Positions 17,677-25,804 of a stretch of 64,000 bases of DNA are shown in pieces (the first letter of the stretch is position 1; each line of letters begins with the position of its first letter). The DNA comes from Phycisphaerales bacterium PN19_bin_20 (GTDB lineage: Bacteria; Planctomycetota; Phycisphaerae; Phycisphaerales; UBA1924): the NCBI GenBank assembly GCA_021173225.1, contig JAJOLK010000005.1, forward strand, positions 1 through 64,000, written 5' to 3'. The position numbers and the translations under genes were made by a program. The notes beneath the pieces are model-generated. The model did not search any database. It was not told the origin of the DNA and worked only from the letters and a program-made list of their open reading frames with translations.

Positions 17677-18498
17677 TTACGCGTTGCCGCGGGTGTTGGC
17701 CTGGAAGGGGCCATCTTCCCCCGCGACCATCGGGAGAACTTTAATGCCTGCGTAGCAGGCCAGCCCGAAGCCAACCTTGTTGATCACGTCGGCGATGTTG
17801 TAGCAGATCTCGCGGATCGACTCGCCGCTGGGGCCGGCTAGGGCCATCAGGAAGCCGACCGGGTAGATCGTCCAACCGATCAGGATGTAAAGGCGGATGA
17901 TCTTCAGCGACTTGACGATCGAGAAGGGTTGGCCGACCATCTGCTCGTTGACCTTGGTGTACAGCATGAACACGATGTAGAACCACGCGAGGCATGAGAT
18001 CACGTAGTTGATCCACCAGGAGTTCGAGCCGACGGGGCTGACCTCGGCGATCCAAGCAAATACCAGCATGACCAGCGCCGCGCCGACCAGCCCCCGGAAG
18101 AGCGCCTTGGCCTTGTTACCAAGTCTCAGCAGCAGCGGGATCTCAAGCACCAGCAGCGGGACGGTGATCAGCCAGTCAATGTAGCGGTACGCCGTGGGGA
18201 ACTGCGTGATCTCCTTCCCGGCGATGCGGGTTCCGTCGGCGTTGAACAGCGTGGCGAGCTGCTCGATGTAGATGCCCGACATGCGGGAGTAGTGGTAGCA
18301 GGCCACGGCGGTAATGATGCCCGCGACGATCATGACCGAGCGGTAAGCACGGGGCACGGTGCCAGCCATGAGCCAGAAGAACGCCGTTCCGGCGCCCATC
18401 GCCACGGTACCGATCCAGAACAGGTACATCGTAATGCCCTCGACCGAGAGCCCTGCGCGCAGGGCCAGTGAGGCATCCGAGAATTCAGCCATCACCAT
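17677..18498 (-). CDS. proteorhodopsin-like light-driven proton pump
   Basis: Seven-helix microbial rhodopsin, 273 residues. Helix C reads RYIDWLITVPLLVLE, giving the DTE triad Asp108/Thr112/Glu119 that marks an outward proton pump, with Arg105 ahead of it. Helix B has the proteorhodopsin His partner (CYHYSRMSG, His69). Helix G reads NIADVINKVGFGL with Asp237 and the retinal Schiff-base Lys241. The spectral tuning site equivalent to proteorhodopsin 105 is Leu116, predicting green absorption. By hand alignment, the helix E position that is Gly in carotenoid-binding xanthorhodopsins is Tyr165. Helix F keeps GWTIYPVGF. The ATG at 18498 has GGAG six nt upstream. A near-consensus promoter precedes it and the retinal synthase gene follows, so the pair is a self-contained phototrophy cassette. 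Confidence 0.95.
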   Translation of the reverse strand: MVMAEFSDASLALRAGLSVEGITMYLFWIGTVAMGAGTAFFWLMAGTVPRAYRSVMIVAGIITAVACYHYSRMSGIYIEQLATLFNADGTRIAGKEITQFPTAYRYIDWLITVPLLVLEIPLLLRLGNKAKALFRGLVGAALVMLVFAWIAEVSPVGSNSWWINYVISCLAWFYIVFMLYTKVNEQMVGQPFSIVKSLKIIRLYILIGWTIYPVGFLMALAGPSGESIREICYNIADVINKVGFGLACYAGIKVLPMVAGEDGPFQANTRGNA

Positions 18499-18553
18499 GT
18501 TCTACTCCAAACAGAAGGTTGTCGGACGGAAGAGGTGGGTCCCGACCTTGTGC

Positions 18554-18582
18554 ATCGTACAGGGGAATTGTCCTCCTGTCAA
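18554..18582 (-). promoter_or_regulatory. near-consensus sigma70 promoter of the rhodopsin-blh operon
   Basis: On the minus strand TTGACA (18577-18582) and TACGAT (18554-18559) are separated by exactly 17 bp. Initiation would fall near 18546, giving a leader of about 50 nt to the rhodopsin ATG. Confidence 0.75.
18559..18579. promoter_or_regulatory. imperfect dyad between -35 and -10 of the rhodopsin promoter
   Basis: ACAGGGG (18559-18565) and CTCCTGT (18573-18579) form an inverted repeat with 6 of 7 positions matching, 7-bp spacer. It fills the promoter spacer and could be an operator. No regulator gene is adjacent, so this is only a candidate. Confidence 0.3.
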
Positions 18583-18747
18583 AGGGACCCTACCTAATCG
18601 ACACTAGCCGCCAAGCCGTGGACGATCGACCGACGCGCGCTTGCGCCAAGCTCCATCAAGCAGACTTTCGCGACTCTGGGCCGATCGCGATGCGCAAAAA
18701 TGGGCACGTCCCGGGCCAAAGAGAACGGGCCCGGAACGAAATGAACG

Positions 18748-18769
18748 AGCCGGGCGGAACCCCGGCTCG
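18748..18769 (-). terminator. hairpin downstream of the coiled-coil gene
   Basis: GAGCCGGG (18748-18755) and CCCGGCTC (18762-18769) form a perfect 8-bp stem with a 6-nt loop, about 40 bp beyond the stop of the minus-strand coiled-coil gene. The downstream tract on that strand is not a clean T-run. It would separate that gene from the rhodopsin operon. Confidence 0.4.
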
Positions 18770-18810
18770 CTGAGGTACGTTTTTAGTTCAAAACTCACGC
18801 GCGACGGCGT

Positions 18811-19776
18811 TCAGCGGAACAGCGGCTGCGCGGGCTCAAGACCAGCTTGCGCCTTGCCCCACAGCGTCTCGATGCGGTCGATGCGGGTCTGCCAGTCATT
18901 CACGGTGGCCTTGGCGACCGCCTGCTGCGTCCCGTCGCGGAAGACCATCGCGTAGTACGCCTCGCCCTGCGGGCCCTCGCGCGCCTCGCGGTCGCGCATC
19001 ACCGAATTACCGATGGCGTCAAAGAGCCCGCCCAGGAAGCCGATGGCCTTCTGCGCGTCGTTGCGCCCGACGGCGGTGCGCCGAAGCTGCTTGATCTTCG
19101 CGCCCAGAAGCCGCGCGTCAGGGTCGTCCTGAAACTGGCGGACCTCCTGCTTGACGGCGTTGGTCTGCTCAACCACCTGCACCGTGACCTGCCGCTGCGC
19201 CACGTTCTGCGTGCCCAGGTCGCTGATCTGCGTGGTCATCTGCGTGACCTGCTCTTGGTGAGTCGCCTTGGTCTGCACCAGCTCTGCTTCCTTGGCCTTG
19301 AACTTCTCGGCCAGCTCACGCACCTGGCCCTGCAGGGCATCGATCAGCTTCTTACTCGTCGCAAGCTCGCTCTCGCTGCGCGAGAGCTGCTCACCCAGCT
19401 TGGTGTTGTCCAGCTTGAGCACCTCAGCGGCCTGCTTGGTCGCGGCCAGCTCAATGGTGAGCTGCTCGGCCCGCGTCCGCAGCTCAGTGACCTTTGTCTG
19501 TGTGGTCTTTAGGTCAGTGCCGGTCGTGCCCAGCTCCTTGTTGATCGTCTCGGCTTCGAGGCGCACCGCGGCAAGCTGGCCGTCGAGCACCTCGGCCCGC
19601 TTGGTGATCTCGTCGCGCTGGACCTCGACGACCGTCACCTTTGCAGTGAGCTGGTCAATCTGCCCGTTGGCGGCCTTGAGCTGCTTGCTGGTGGCGAACC
19701 ACTGGTAGCCCAGCACTGCCGCGCCGGCGGTCAACACGCAAACGCCCACGATCGCCATCACCTTGCCGCTTGCCAT
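18811..19776 (-). CDS. membrane-anchored coiled-coil protein of unknown function
   Basis: 321 residues. A single N-terminal hydrophobic segment (VMAIVGVCVLTAGAAVLGYQW, about residues 6-26) is followed by some 200 residues of heptad-rich sequence dominated by Lys, Glu, Gln, Thr and Leu, a long coiled coil that would sit outside the cytoplasm. The last 80 residues form a separate small domain (IGFLGGLFDAIGNSVMRDRE onward). There are no catalytic motifs that I recognise. The ATG at 19776 has GGGAG nine nt upstream; a TTG five codons earlier is less likely. A structural or envelope-spanning role is a guess from topology. Confidence 0.75.
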   Translation of the reverse strand: MASGKVMAIVGVCVLTAGAAVLGYQWFATSKQLKAANGQIDQLTAKVTVVEVQRDEITKRAEVLDGQLAAVRLEAETINKELGTTGTDLKTTQTKVTELRTRAEQLTIELAATKQAAEVLKLDNTKLGEQLSRSESELATSKKLIDALQGQVRELAEKFKAKEAELVQTKATHQEQVTQMTTQISDLGTQNVAQRQVTVQVVEQTNAVKQEVRQFQDDPDARLLGAKIKQLRRTAVGRNDAQKAIGFLGGLFDAIGNSVMRDREAREGPQGEAYYAMVFRDGTQQAVAKATVNDWQTRIDRIETLWGKAQAGLEPAQPLFR

Positions 19777-20208
19777 ACATCGCACTCCCAAAGAAACCGA
19801 CCGAACAATTCCTCACCAGAACGACTCATTCAGAACGACTCGAACGGACTGGCCTGACCATGTGGGGACGGCCACTTCACCCGCCACGTGCGTCAGCGGC
19901 GATCGACGGTCCTGCAGGCGAGTTTTTGGCCCGCTCGTGCTCGCGAAGGCACGCCGCGCAACACCTGCGCGGAGATGGAACGAGCTTCCGGCGTTGCGCC
20001 GGGAACCGAGGGGACTTCGCAAACCCTTAAGGCTTGGATTCAGCACGACAGAAGCCAGCGCCACCCGGAGCAGGTCCAGATCACACCTGGATCGCGCCCG
20101 GCCCACACCTGGATCATGCCCGGCCCACGCCCGGATCACGCCCCAAAACTCTGTACGCCCTTTGGTCGGCGGGCGTCCGCTAGGCATCCGTCTGGCGCAT
20201 TTCGCCCA
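19777..20208. other. non-coding gap with degenerate repeats
   Basis: 432 bp with no credible gene. Two repeat patches are visible: AGAACGACTC twice near 19818-19840, and three degenerate copies of a roughly 21-bp unit (CACACCTGGATCATGCCCGG-like) at about 20088-20150. The promoter of the coiled-coil gene should lie at the low end. Confidence 0.5.
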
Positions 20209-20634
20209 TCAAGCAGAGACGTACCGCATAACCAGGCGGCGGCCGCCGAGCTCGTGGCGCACGTCCGACATGAAGCTGCGAATCAGCATCAGCCCGCGGC
20301 CGCTGGTCTTCTCGATGTTCTCATCGAGTGTTGGGTCGGGGATCGTCGCGGGGTCAAAGCCGGGCCCCTGGTCCGTCACGCTCAGCTCAACCGCGACCGA
20401 GCTAAGCTGCCAGACCAGCTCGATCGGGACGCTCTTGGACTGGCCTTGGTGCCCGTGCACAAAGGCGTTGACGATCGCCTCTTCGAGCGCGAGGCGAACG
20501 GCAAAGCAGGCCGCGTCGGAGTAGCCCAGCCGCTTCATCGCCTCGATCAGCGACTCCTCGGCGTGGTCAATCTCGGGGCGGGCGTTGCCGAAACGCAGGC
20601 TCGTATGCTCGGGCTGGTGCGTGCTCAGGCTCAT
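20209..20634 (-). CDS. RsbW/SpoIIAB-like anti-sigma factor kinase (HATPase_c_2)
   Basis: 141 residues, the usual size. The GHKL ATPase fold is visible from the N box LALEEAIVNAFVHGH (Glu and Asn for Mg-ATP), the G1 box VTDQGPGFDP and the G2 box EKTSGRGLMLIRSFMSDV. Such proteins bind a sigma factor or a STAS antagonist and phosphorylate the latter on Ser/Thr. The open frame begins upstream at 20742 but that part is Arg/Pro-rich; the ATG at 20634 gives the family length. A STAS gene lies upstream on the same strand, 304 bp away, making a likely partner-switching pair. No sigma factor gene is present in the window. Confidence 0.88.
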   Translation of the reverse strand: MSLSTHQPEHTSLRFGNARPEIDHAEESLIEAMKRLGYSDAACFAVRLALEEAIVNAFVHGHQGQSKSVPIELVWQLSSVAVELSVTDQGPGFDPATIPDPTLDENIEKTSGRGLMLIRSFMSDVRHELGGRRLVMRYVSA

Positions 20635-20938
20635 GCTCAGGTCGGTTGGCGAAGTCGCTGCGGGCTGACAGGGGCGGTATGCGCGGCCTGTTCGGCGGCG
20701 CTGGAAGGCGTCGCGGGGCCGATGCCCACTGGGCGTCTGCAAGGGGCGGGGACCAACGCTTCTGTGCGCGGCGGGCGCTCCGGCCCGGTCTCACAAGTCC
20801 GGGCTCGGGCCCCGTGGCCGCTGTCAAACTTGGCGGCTGCGTCGCGCCTGCTCATCATGATCGCCTCGGGGCTCCGCCGAAGGGCGGCCGGCACGGCGGA
20901 GGATGAGTAGGCGTGCCCTCAACGCACCGGCACGGGGC
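20635..20938. other. non-coding gap between the STAS and kinase genes
   Basis: 304 bp, GC-rich, open frames on both strands are Arg/Pro-rich shadows. No terminator or clear promoter is recognised. Confidence 0.4.
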
Positions 20939-21304
20939 CTACTTGAACGAGGCGCGGGCCTTGTCGGCGGCGTCGTGGATCTCGAAGAGCTTGTTGAGCC
21001 GCGTAATGACGAAGACCTGGTAGATCTGCGGGTCGATGTTGCTCAGGCGCAGCTGGCCCTTGAGCGTGCGGATGCGGTTGTTGACGGTGATCAAGGTGCC
21101 CAAAGCCGCGGACGAGAGGTGGTCCACGTCGGTGAAGTTGATAAGCAGCTTGGGCGTTGCCTCGGCATCGATCAGCGAGCGGATCTCCTCGCCGATCTGC
21201 TGGATGTTGGCCTCGTCGAGGATGTTCCGGTCGCGAAACTGGACCTCGATGATGAGGCCGTCACGCTTGACTTTGAGTCGGGACTCGCTGGTCGGCATGG
21301 TCAT
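20939..21304 (-). CDS. STAS-domain anti-anti-sigma factor antagonist
   Basis: 121 residues covering a single STAS domain. The core pattern IIEVQFRDRNILDEANIQQI, LLINFTDVDHLSSAALGTLI and GQLRLSNIDPQIYQVFVITRL is typical of SpoIIAA/RsbV-like proteins. The Ser in DHLSSAALGTL is the expected phosphorylation site. It would release a sigma factor from the adjacent RsbW-like kinase when unphosphorylated. The open frame extends to 21661, but the extra part is Arg/Ser/Pro-rich; I use the ATG at 21304, and the ATG at 21298 is equally possible. Confidence 0.9.
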   Translation of the reverse strand: MTMPTSESRLKVKRDGLIIEVQFRDRNILDEANIQQIGEEIRSLIDAEATPKLLINFTDVDHLSSAALGTLITVNNRIRTLKGQLRLSNIDPQIYQVFVITRLNKLFEIHDAADKARASFK

Positions 21305-21617
21305 ACTCGGAGGGCGTCGGGCAGTGCGGAGCGTAGGCCGGAGCCAAGCTCGACGTGAGCTCGGCGAGGGCTTTACGGGGGCTTTACGGCGGCTCGGCGT
21401 AGCGGCGGCTGAACCCGCGGGCGGGAGTGTCAAGTTGGGCGGACGTTCGAGGCCAAAGAGACCGTGGCGGAGTGTAGATGACCTAGAGCGAAGCGGGAGT
21501 ATTGGCGGGCGCGGCCGCCGGAGAGTGTGAGCATGAAGCCGGGAGCGCGTGAGGTGCGGCGGGAGACGAAAGCGGGCACCGACACTCGGCGCCCGCAGTT
21601 GGTTCTGGCAGGGGATC

Positions 21618-21701
21618 AAGTAGACGGGATTAACTAGACGGGGCCAAGTAGACGGGGCCAACTAGACGGGGCCAACTAGACGGGGCCAAGTAGACGGTCA
21701 G
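21618..21701. repeat. 14-bp tandem repeat, six copies, reaching the secretin stop codon
   Basis: Six successive 14-bp units (AASTAGACGGGGCC, where S is G or C) occupy 21618-21701. The two end units are degenerate and the four central ones almost identical. The last unit overlaps the TGA of the secretin gene (21698-21700). Period 14 is not in frame, so it is not an expanding C-terminus. Confidence 0.92.
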
Positions 21702-24700
21702 TTGCCGCCGCGGAGTGCATCGTTGAGGCCGGGGAAGAATCGCTCTTCCTCTTCAGACTGGATCAGCACGGTGGGCTTGAGCAGGATCATCAGCGTGCTG
21801 TCCTGGCGAGACTCGATGCGGTTGGAGAAGAAGCGGTTGATGATGGGGATCTTGGAGAGCACGGGCACGCCGGTCTCGACGTCAAGCTCGGTGGTCAGGC
21901 GCTGCCCGCCGAGCAGGATGGTGCCTTGGTCGGGGACGGTGACGGTGGTGTTGACGCGCGAAACGTTGAGCAGCGGGAGCTGGACGTTCGAGCTGATGGT
22001 GTTGGGCGATTCAGTCGAGGTGACGACGCGGCCACCGGCAGAGGCGGTGACCGGGAAGTTGGCCAGTTCCTGCAGGGCCGAGACGCCGGTCTCGACGTTA
22101 AGGGTGACGTAGCGGCGGTCAGCGCTGGCGACGCCCTCAATCAACAAAGTCACGCCATCAGAGATCGTCGCGGGTGTCGGATCAAAGCCGACGGCACCTT
22201 CGCTGGTGACGGGCTCAAGGTCAGAAATGTACGCCCGCTGGCTGCCGACGACGACGTTGGCGATCTGCCCGTTGGTAAACGTCAGGCGTGGGGCGTTGAG
22301 GGTCACCGTCCGGCGGTCGGCCTGCGTGGCGCGGATGAGGAAGTCAACCTGGATGTCGTCAAGATACTGACCAGCGATGCCCAACGCCGGTGCGCCGGAG
22401 ACCAGCGAGGTGGTAAAGAGGTTGTTGGTCGGGACCAGCGTGCGAACGAGGCCGATAGAGTTCTGACCGGCGCCGATGGGTGAGAAGTTATTGGGCGGGG
22501 TAACCTGCTGGAGGCCGAAGTTGGTTGCGGCCGAGCCAGCCGGGGGGGCGCCGCCGCCAGAGAGTGAGGGGGTCACGGTCGACAGTGTACCGTCGGCCGA
22601 CACGCCGTATTGACGGGTGTCGAGCGTGCGACGCTGGAACGAGCTGGTCGGGAAGGCAAAGAAGTCCGACGGGCGGATGTTGGGATCAAGACCCCGAGCA
22701 GCGGTGACCTGACTGCTGTTGGCGTTGAAGTAGACGTCCACGTCGAAGGCGATCTGCTCGAAGAAGTCCTGATTGACCAGCAGGAAGCGGGTCTCGACGT
22801 TGATCTGCGTCTGGCGGATCTCACGCAGGCGGCTGAGCAGGCCGGTGATTTCACGATGGTTGCGCGGGGTGGTGGTGATGACCAGCACGCCGTTGAGCTC
22901 CATCACGCTGCCGGTCTCGCCGCCATTGTCGCGCCAAGACTCGGGATCGATGTTCTGCTGCAGGACGCTCACGAGGCTGCGGACGCGCTCGCGCCGGTCG
23001 CCGCCAGACTTGGTCGCGTCAGCCTTGATCGAAAAGGGCGAGCCGATGCCGCTCCGCTCCGCCGTGCGCCCGAGGCCCTTGGCGTAGATGCTCGTCAAGT
23101 CGGTGTCGGGGACATCGGCGTAGTCGGGCGCTACCAGCAGCAAGTCGGTGATCGGGTAGTGCTGGACAACGACCTGCTGGCGGATGGCGTCGGCAGAGCC
23201 GACCTCGACTACGCCGTTGTTCACGGCAAAGTCGGCCTTGGCGTAGCGGTCTCTGGAGACCTTGCGGAGCACGCGCTCGAGCACGTCCTTGGCGGGCATG
23301 TCCGAGAGGCTGAGCGTCACGGGCGTCTGGCGCTCGACGCCGATCTGCTCGAGGCTGCGCCAGTCGGCGTCGATATCGACCCCGGCGGTCTTGCCGATGT
23401 ACGCCAGCGCGTCGGCGACAGGAGTGTTGCGGAACTGCACGGGGATCTTGCGGCCGTCGAGCGCGGCCATCGCCGCGCGGTTCTCGGCCGACTCAAAGTA
23501 CCCGCCAGCGCCGGTCCGCAGCATGGTCAGGCGCGGCCAGTCGGTGGGGTATTCGATCAGCGACGCTGGCGGGATCGTCGACTCGCGCGCGTCCAGACGC
23601 AGCATGCGGATCCGATCGTCGGTCTTGTCGCTCAGCTCCTCGGCCTTGCGATAAGCCATGATGTCGCCGATGATCTCCTTGAGCAGCAGGCCCGTGGGGT
23701 TGCCCGCGTCGAGGAACAGGATCTGGTTGCAGACCTCGACGGCCTCGGCGTACTTCTGCTCACGCTGCAGGGCCCGCACGCGCTGGATGCTCTCGTCGAT
23801 CCGGCGCAGCTTCTCGGCACGCAGGTCCTTTTGCACCGCCTCGCTGCGGGTCCGTGCGTCAGACTCACGCAGCTTCGCCTCGCTCACGCGGATCTCGTCA
23901 GCACGCACCGACACACGCCGGCGCAGCGCAGAGACCTTGTCGCTCATCGCGTCGTACTCGCTCTGGCTGAAGTAGCTCTTGGCACGGTCAAGCGAGAGCT
24001 GCGCGCCGCTGGCCAGCGACGTCGCACGGTCAGCGTTGCCCGCGTCCAGGGCCCGCTGGGCTTCCGAGAGAGAGTTGTCGTACTCGGCCTGGGCCTTCTC
24101 GCGCACCAGGTTGAAGTTCTTCAGGACCGTATCTTCGAGCGTGCCGCCGCCCGGGCTGTTCAGGCGGACCTTGCACTCGGCCAGCCGCTTCTCGGCGTAC
24201 GCGACCTCGTCACCAGTCAGATACGCCCGCTGACCACCTAAGGCGAGCTCGTACTTGCGCATCGCCTCGGCAAACCGGCCGCCATCGAATGACTGGTCGG
24301 CGTCTGCGAGCGTGCGCTGCGCCTCGGCCTTGAGGGCGAGAGCGACCAGGTCTGTCTGCGGCGCGGGCGTGGGGGTGGCGGCGGGCTCGCCGCCGGCGAT
24401 CACCACCGGCATCGGTGCCGGGGCGCTAGCGGGCATATCCACTGCCGGAGCCGTGGGGGCCGCAGGGTCCGTGGGGGTCGTGGGTGCCGTGGGGGTCGTG
24501 GGTGCCGGGCTAGCGGTGGCAGGTGCCGGGGCCTCAAAGGGGAAGAACGGTGCGGGCGCGGGCCCAGCGGGGAGCGTCGGCATCGCCGCGGGCGCGGGTG
24601 CCTGGCCGGTGGTCGGAACGCGGCCTTCCTCAACCAACCGCACGCCGGGCTGGCCACCAGAGGCACCAGCGGGTTGACCTGCAGGGGCCGCTGCCGGAGC

Positions 24701-25354
24701 GGAGGACCCAGCCGAAGCCGAGCCACCATCGACCAACTTAAGCTGCATCGCGTCAAGGCGAGCCTGATCCTTCTCGGTCAGAGGCACGCCCCACTTAGAG
24801 ACCTTCTCGACCATCGCGCGGGCGTCGGCGGTCTTGCCGGCGGTCATGGCCGACTCGGCTTCGCCGAGCATTCCGGGGGCCTTCTTGAGGCCCTCGACCC
24901 GGCGGTCGGCGATCAAGGCGACCATGGCCGTGGCCTTGGTCTTCGACTCGGCGCTGGCACCTTGGTTGGCGAGGATGCCCTTGGCCTGACGCTCGGCGGC
25001 GCTGTAGTCCTCAGCGTTCATCGCCACTTCGGCACGTTGCAGGCTCAGCTCGATCGGGTCAGCCTGACGCGTCTTGGTGTTGATGACCTGCTGGAGCGCC
25101 TCGGCGGCGGCACGGTCGCTCGGGCTGGTGCCCGGATCGGCCAGGAAGCGGTCGATCACGCTGCGGGCCTCGACCAGCTTGCCTTGGCGAAGCAGCTCGC
25201 TGGCGCGGGCCAGCGATGCGTTGTCATTGGTGATGGGCTTGGAGGAGCCCGCGGCCAGAACCAGGCTCGAAGGCCCCAAAGAGGCGACACCCAGCATCGC
25301 CGAGAGAGCCGTCAGAACCACCGTACGGGCCGAACGATCAGCGAAAACGCGCAT
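21698..25354 (-). CDS. secretin (GspD/PilQ-type) with long N-terminal helical-repeat region
   Basis: Outer-membrane secretin, 1218 residues, almost twice the usual 650-750. A signal peptide (VVLTALSAMLGVASLGPSSLVLAAG) is followed by TPR-like helices to about 190, a Pro/Ala/Thr-rich linker with PTAPTTPTDPAAPTAP-type repeats, more helices with coiled-coil character, an STN-like segment (IPVQFRNTPVADALAYIGKT), N-type domains (NGVLVITTTPRNHREITGLL, then QINVETRFLLVNQDFFEQI), and the C-terminal secretin fold ending in GVPVLSKIPIINRFFSNR and DSTLMILLKPTVL. GGAG seven nt before the ATG at 25354 fixes the start. It would be the pore for the pilus/secretion motors at the start of the window. Confidence 0.92.
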   Translation of the reverse strand: MRVFADRSARTVVLTALSAMLGVASLGPSSLVLAAGSSKPITNDNASLARASELLRQGKLVEARSVIDRFLADPGTSPSDRAAAEALQQVINTKTRQADPIELSLQRAEVAMNAEDYSAAERQAKGILANQGASAESKTKATAMVALIADRRVEGLKKAPGMLGEAESAMTAGKTADARAMVEKVSKWGVPLTEKDQARLDAMQLKLVDGGSASAGSSAPAAAPAGQPAGASGGQPGVRLVEEGRVPTTGQAPAPAAMPTLPAGPAPAPFFPFEAPAPATASPAPTTPTAPTTPTDPAAPTAPAVDMPASAPAPMPVVIAGGEPAATPTPAPQTDLVALALKAEAQRTLADADQSFDGGRFAEAMRKYELALGGQRAYLTGDEVAYAEKRLAECKVRLNSPGGGTLEDTVLKNFNLVREKAQAEYDNSLSEAQRALDAGNADRATSLASGAQLSLDRAKSYFSQSEYDAMSDKVSALRRRVSVRADEIRVSEAKLRESDARTRSEAVQKDLRAEKLRRIDESIQRVRALQREQKYAEAVEVCNQILFLDAGNPTGLLLKEIIGDIMAYRKAEELSDKTDDRIRMLRLDARESTIPPASLIEYPTDWPRLTMLRTGAGGYFESAENRAAMAALDGRKIPVQFRNTPVADALAYIGKTAGVDIDADWRSLEQIGVERQTPVTLSLSDMPAKDVLERVLRKVSRDRYAKADFAVNNGVVEVGSADAIRQQVVVQHYPITDLLLVAPDYADVPDTDLTSIYAKGLGRTAERSGIGSPFSIKADATKSGGDRRERVRSLVSVLQQNIDPESWRDNGGETGSVMELNGVLVITTTPRNHREITGLLSRLREIRQTQINVETRFLLVNQDFFEQIAFDVDVYFNANSSQVTAARGLDPNIRPSDFFAFPTSSFQRRTLDTRQYGVSADGTLSTVTPSLSGGGAPPAGSAATNFGLQQVTPPNNFSPIGAGQNSIGLVRTLVPTNNLFTTSLVSGAPALGIAGQYLDDIQVDFLIRATQADRRTVTLNAPRLTFTNGQIANVVVGSQRAYISDLEPVTSEGAVGFDPTPATISDGVTLLIEGVASADRRYVTLNVETGVSALQELANFPVTASAGGRVVTSTESPNTISSNVQLPLLNVSRVNTTVTVPDQGTILLGGQRLTTELDVETGVPVLSKIPIINRFFSNRIESRQDSTLMILLKPTVLIQSEEEERFFPGLNDALRGGN

Positions 25355-25411
25355 GCAAGGACTCCGTTGGTGAGGCCATCGGGACGTCCCCGACGGCTCG
25401 CAGAGGGCTGA

Positions 25412-25439
25412 AGATAACGACCCCGGACCGCAAAGGCAA
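25412..25439 (-). promoter_or_regulatory. promoter candidate of the secretin gene
   Basis: On the minus strand TTGCCT (25434-25439) and TTATCT (25412-25417) are 16 bp apart, about 60 bp upstream of the secretin ATG. Match to consensus is moderate. Confidence 0.3.
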
Positions 25440-25804
25440 ACCGCCTGACGCCAATCTTTCCACACCCCACCTGCCCCCACAAGCCCCACTGAGCACCGAT
25501 CGCAAATACTGACCCCGCAAGCACTTGGAACTCGACGCCGCTGGCCCAGGGATCCACCGGTCGCGCCCGGATGAGGGCACCATCCGACCGCCTGGGTGCG
25601 GCGGTTCCACCCCCGTCGATGCCCCGGCGCAAGTCGACAAATGCCCCATGCCGACGGCCCACCGAATTGTTTCGCGCCTCAGATCTCACGGCCCCGAGCC
25701 CGCCAACGCCCGGCCTGACCCGCAGACCGCCCGCCGAGCTTCGAGGGCCGGCGGAACTTGGGAGAAGCCCTCAAAATCAAGCCTCGGGCCCACCCCCGGG
25801 CCAG
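25440..25804. other. non-coding gap upstream of the secretin
   Basis: 365 bp with no credible gene, terminator or repeat. Open frames here are extensions or shadows of neighbouring genes. Confidence 0.4.

Noticed and set aside
17677-18498. Alternative reading of the rhodopsin as a chloride or sodium pump or a sensory rhodopsin
   Set aside because: The helix C triad is DTE, not TSA/NTQ or NDQ, and no transducer gene is adjacent.
22610-24241. A 543-codon open frame on the plus strand opposite the secretin gene
   Set aside because: It is the complement of a strongly supported secretin with intact motifs, is rich in Val/Leu/Ala/Arg/Asp of the type produced by GC-rich antisense, and has no ribosome site or motif.
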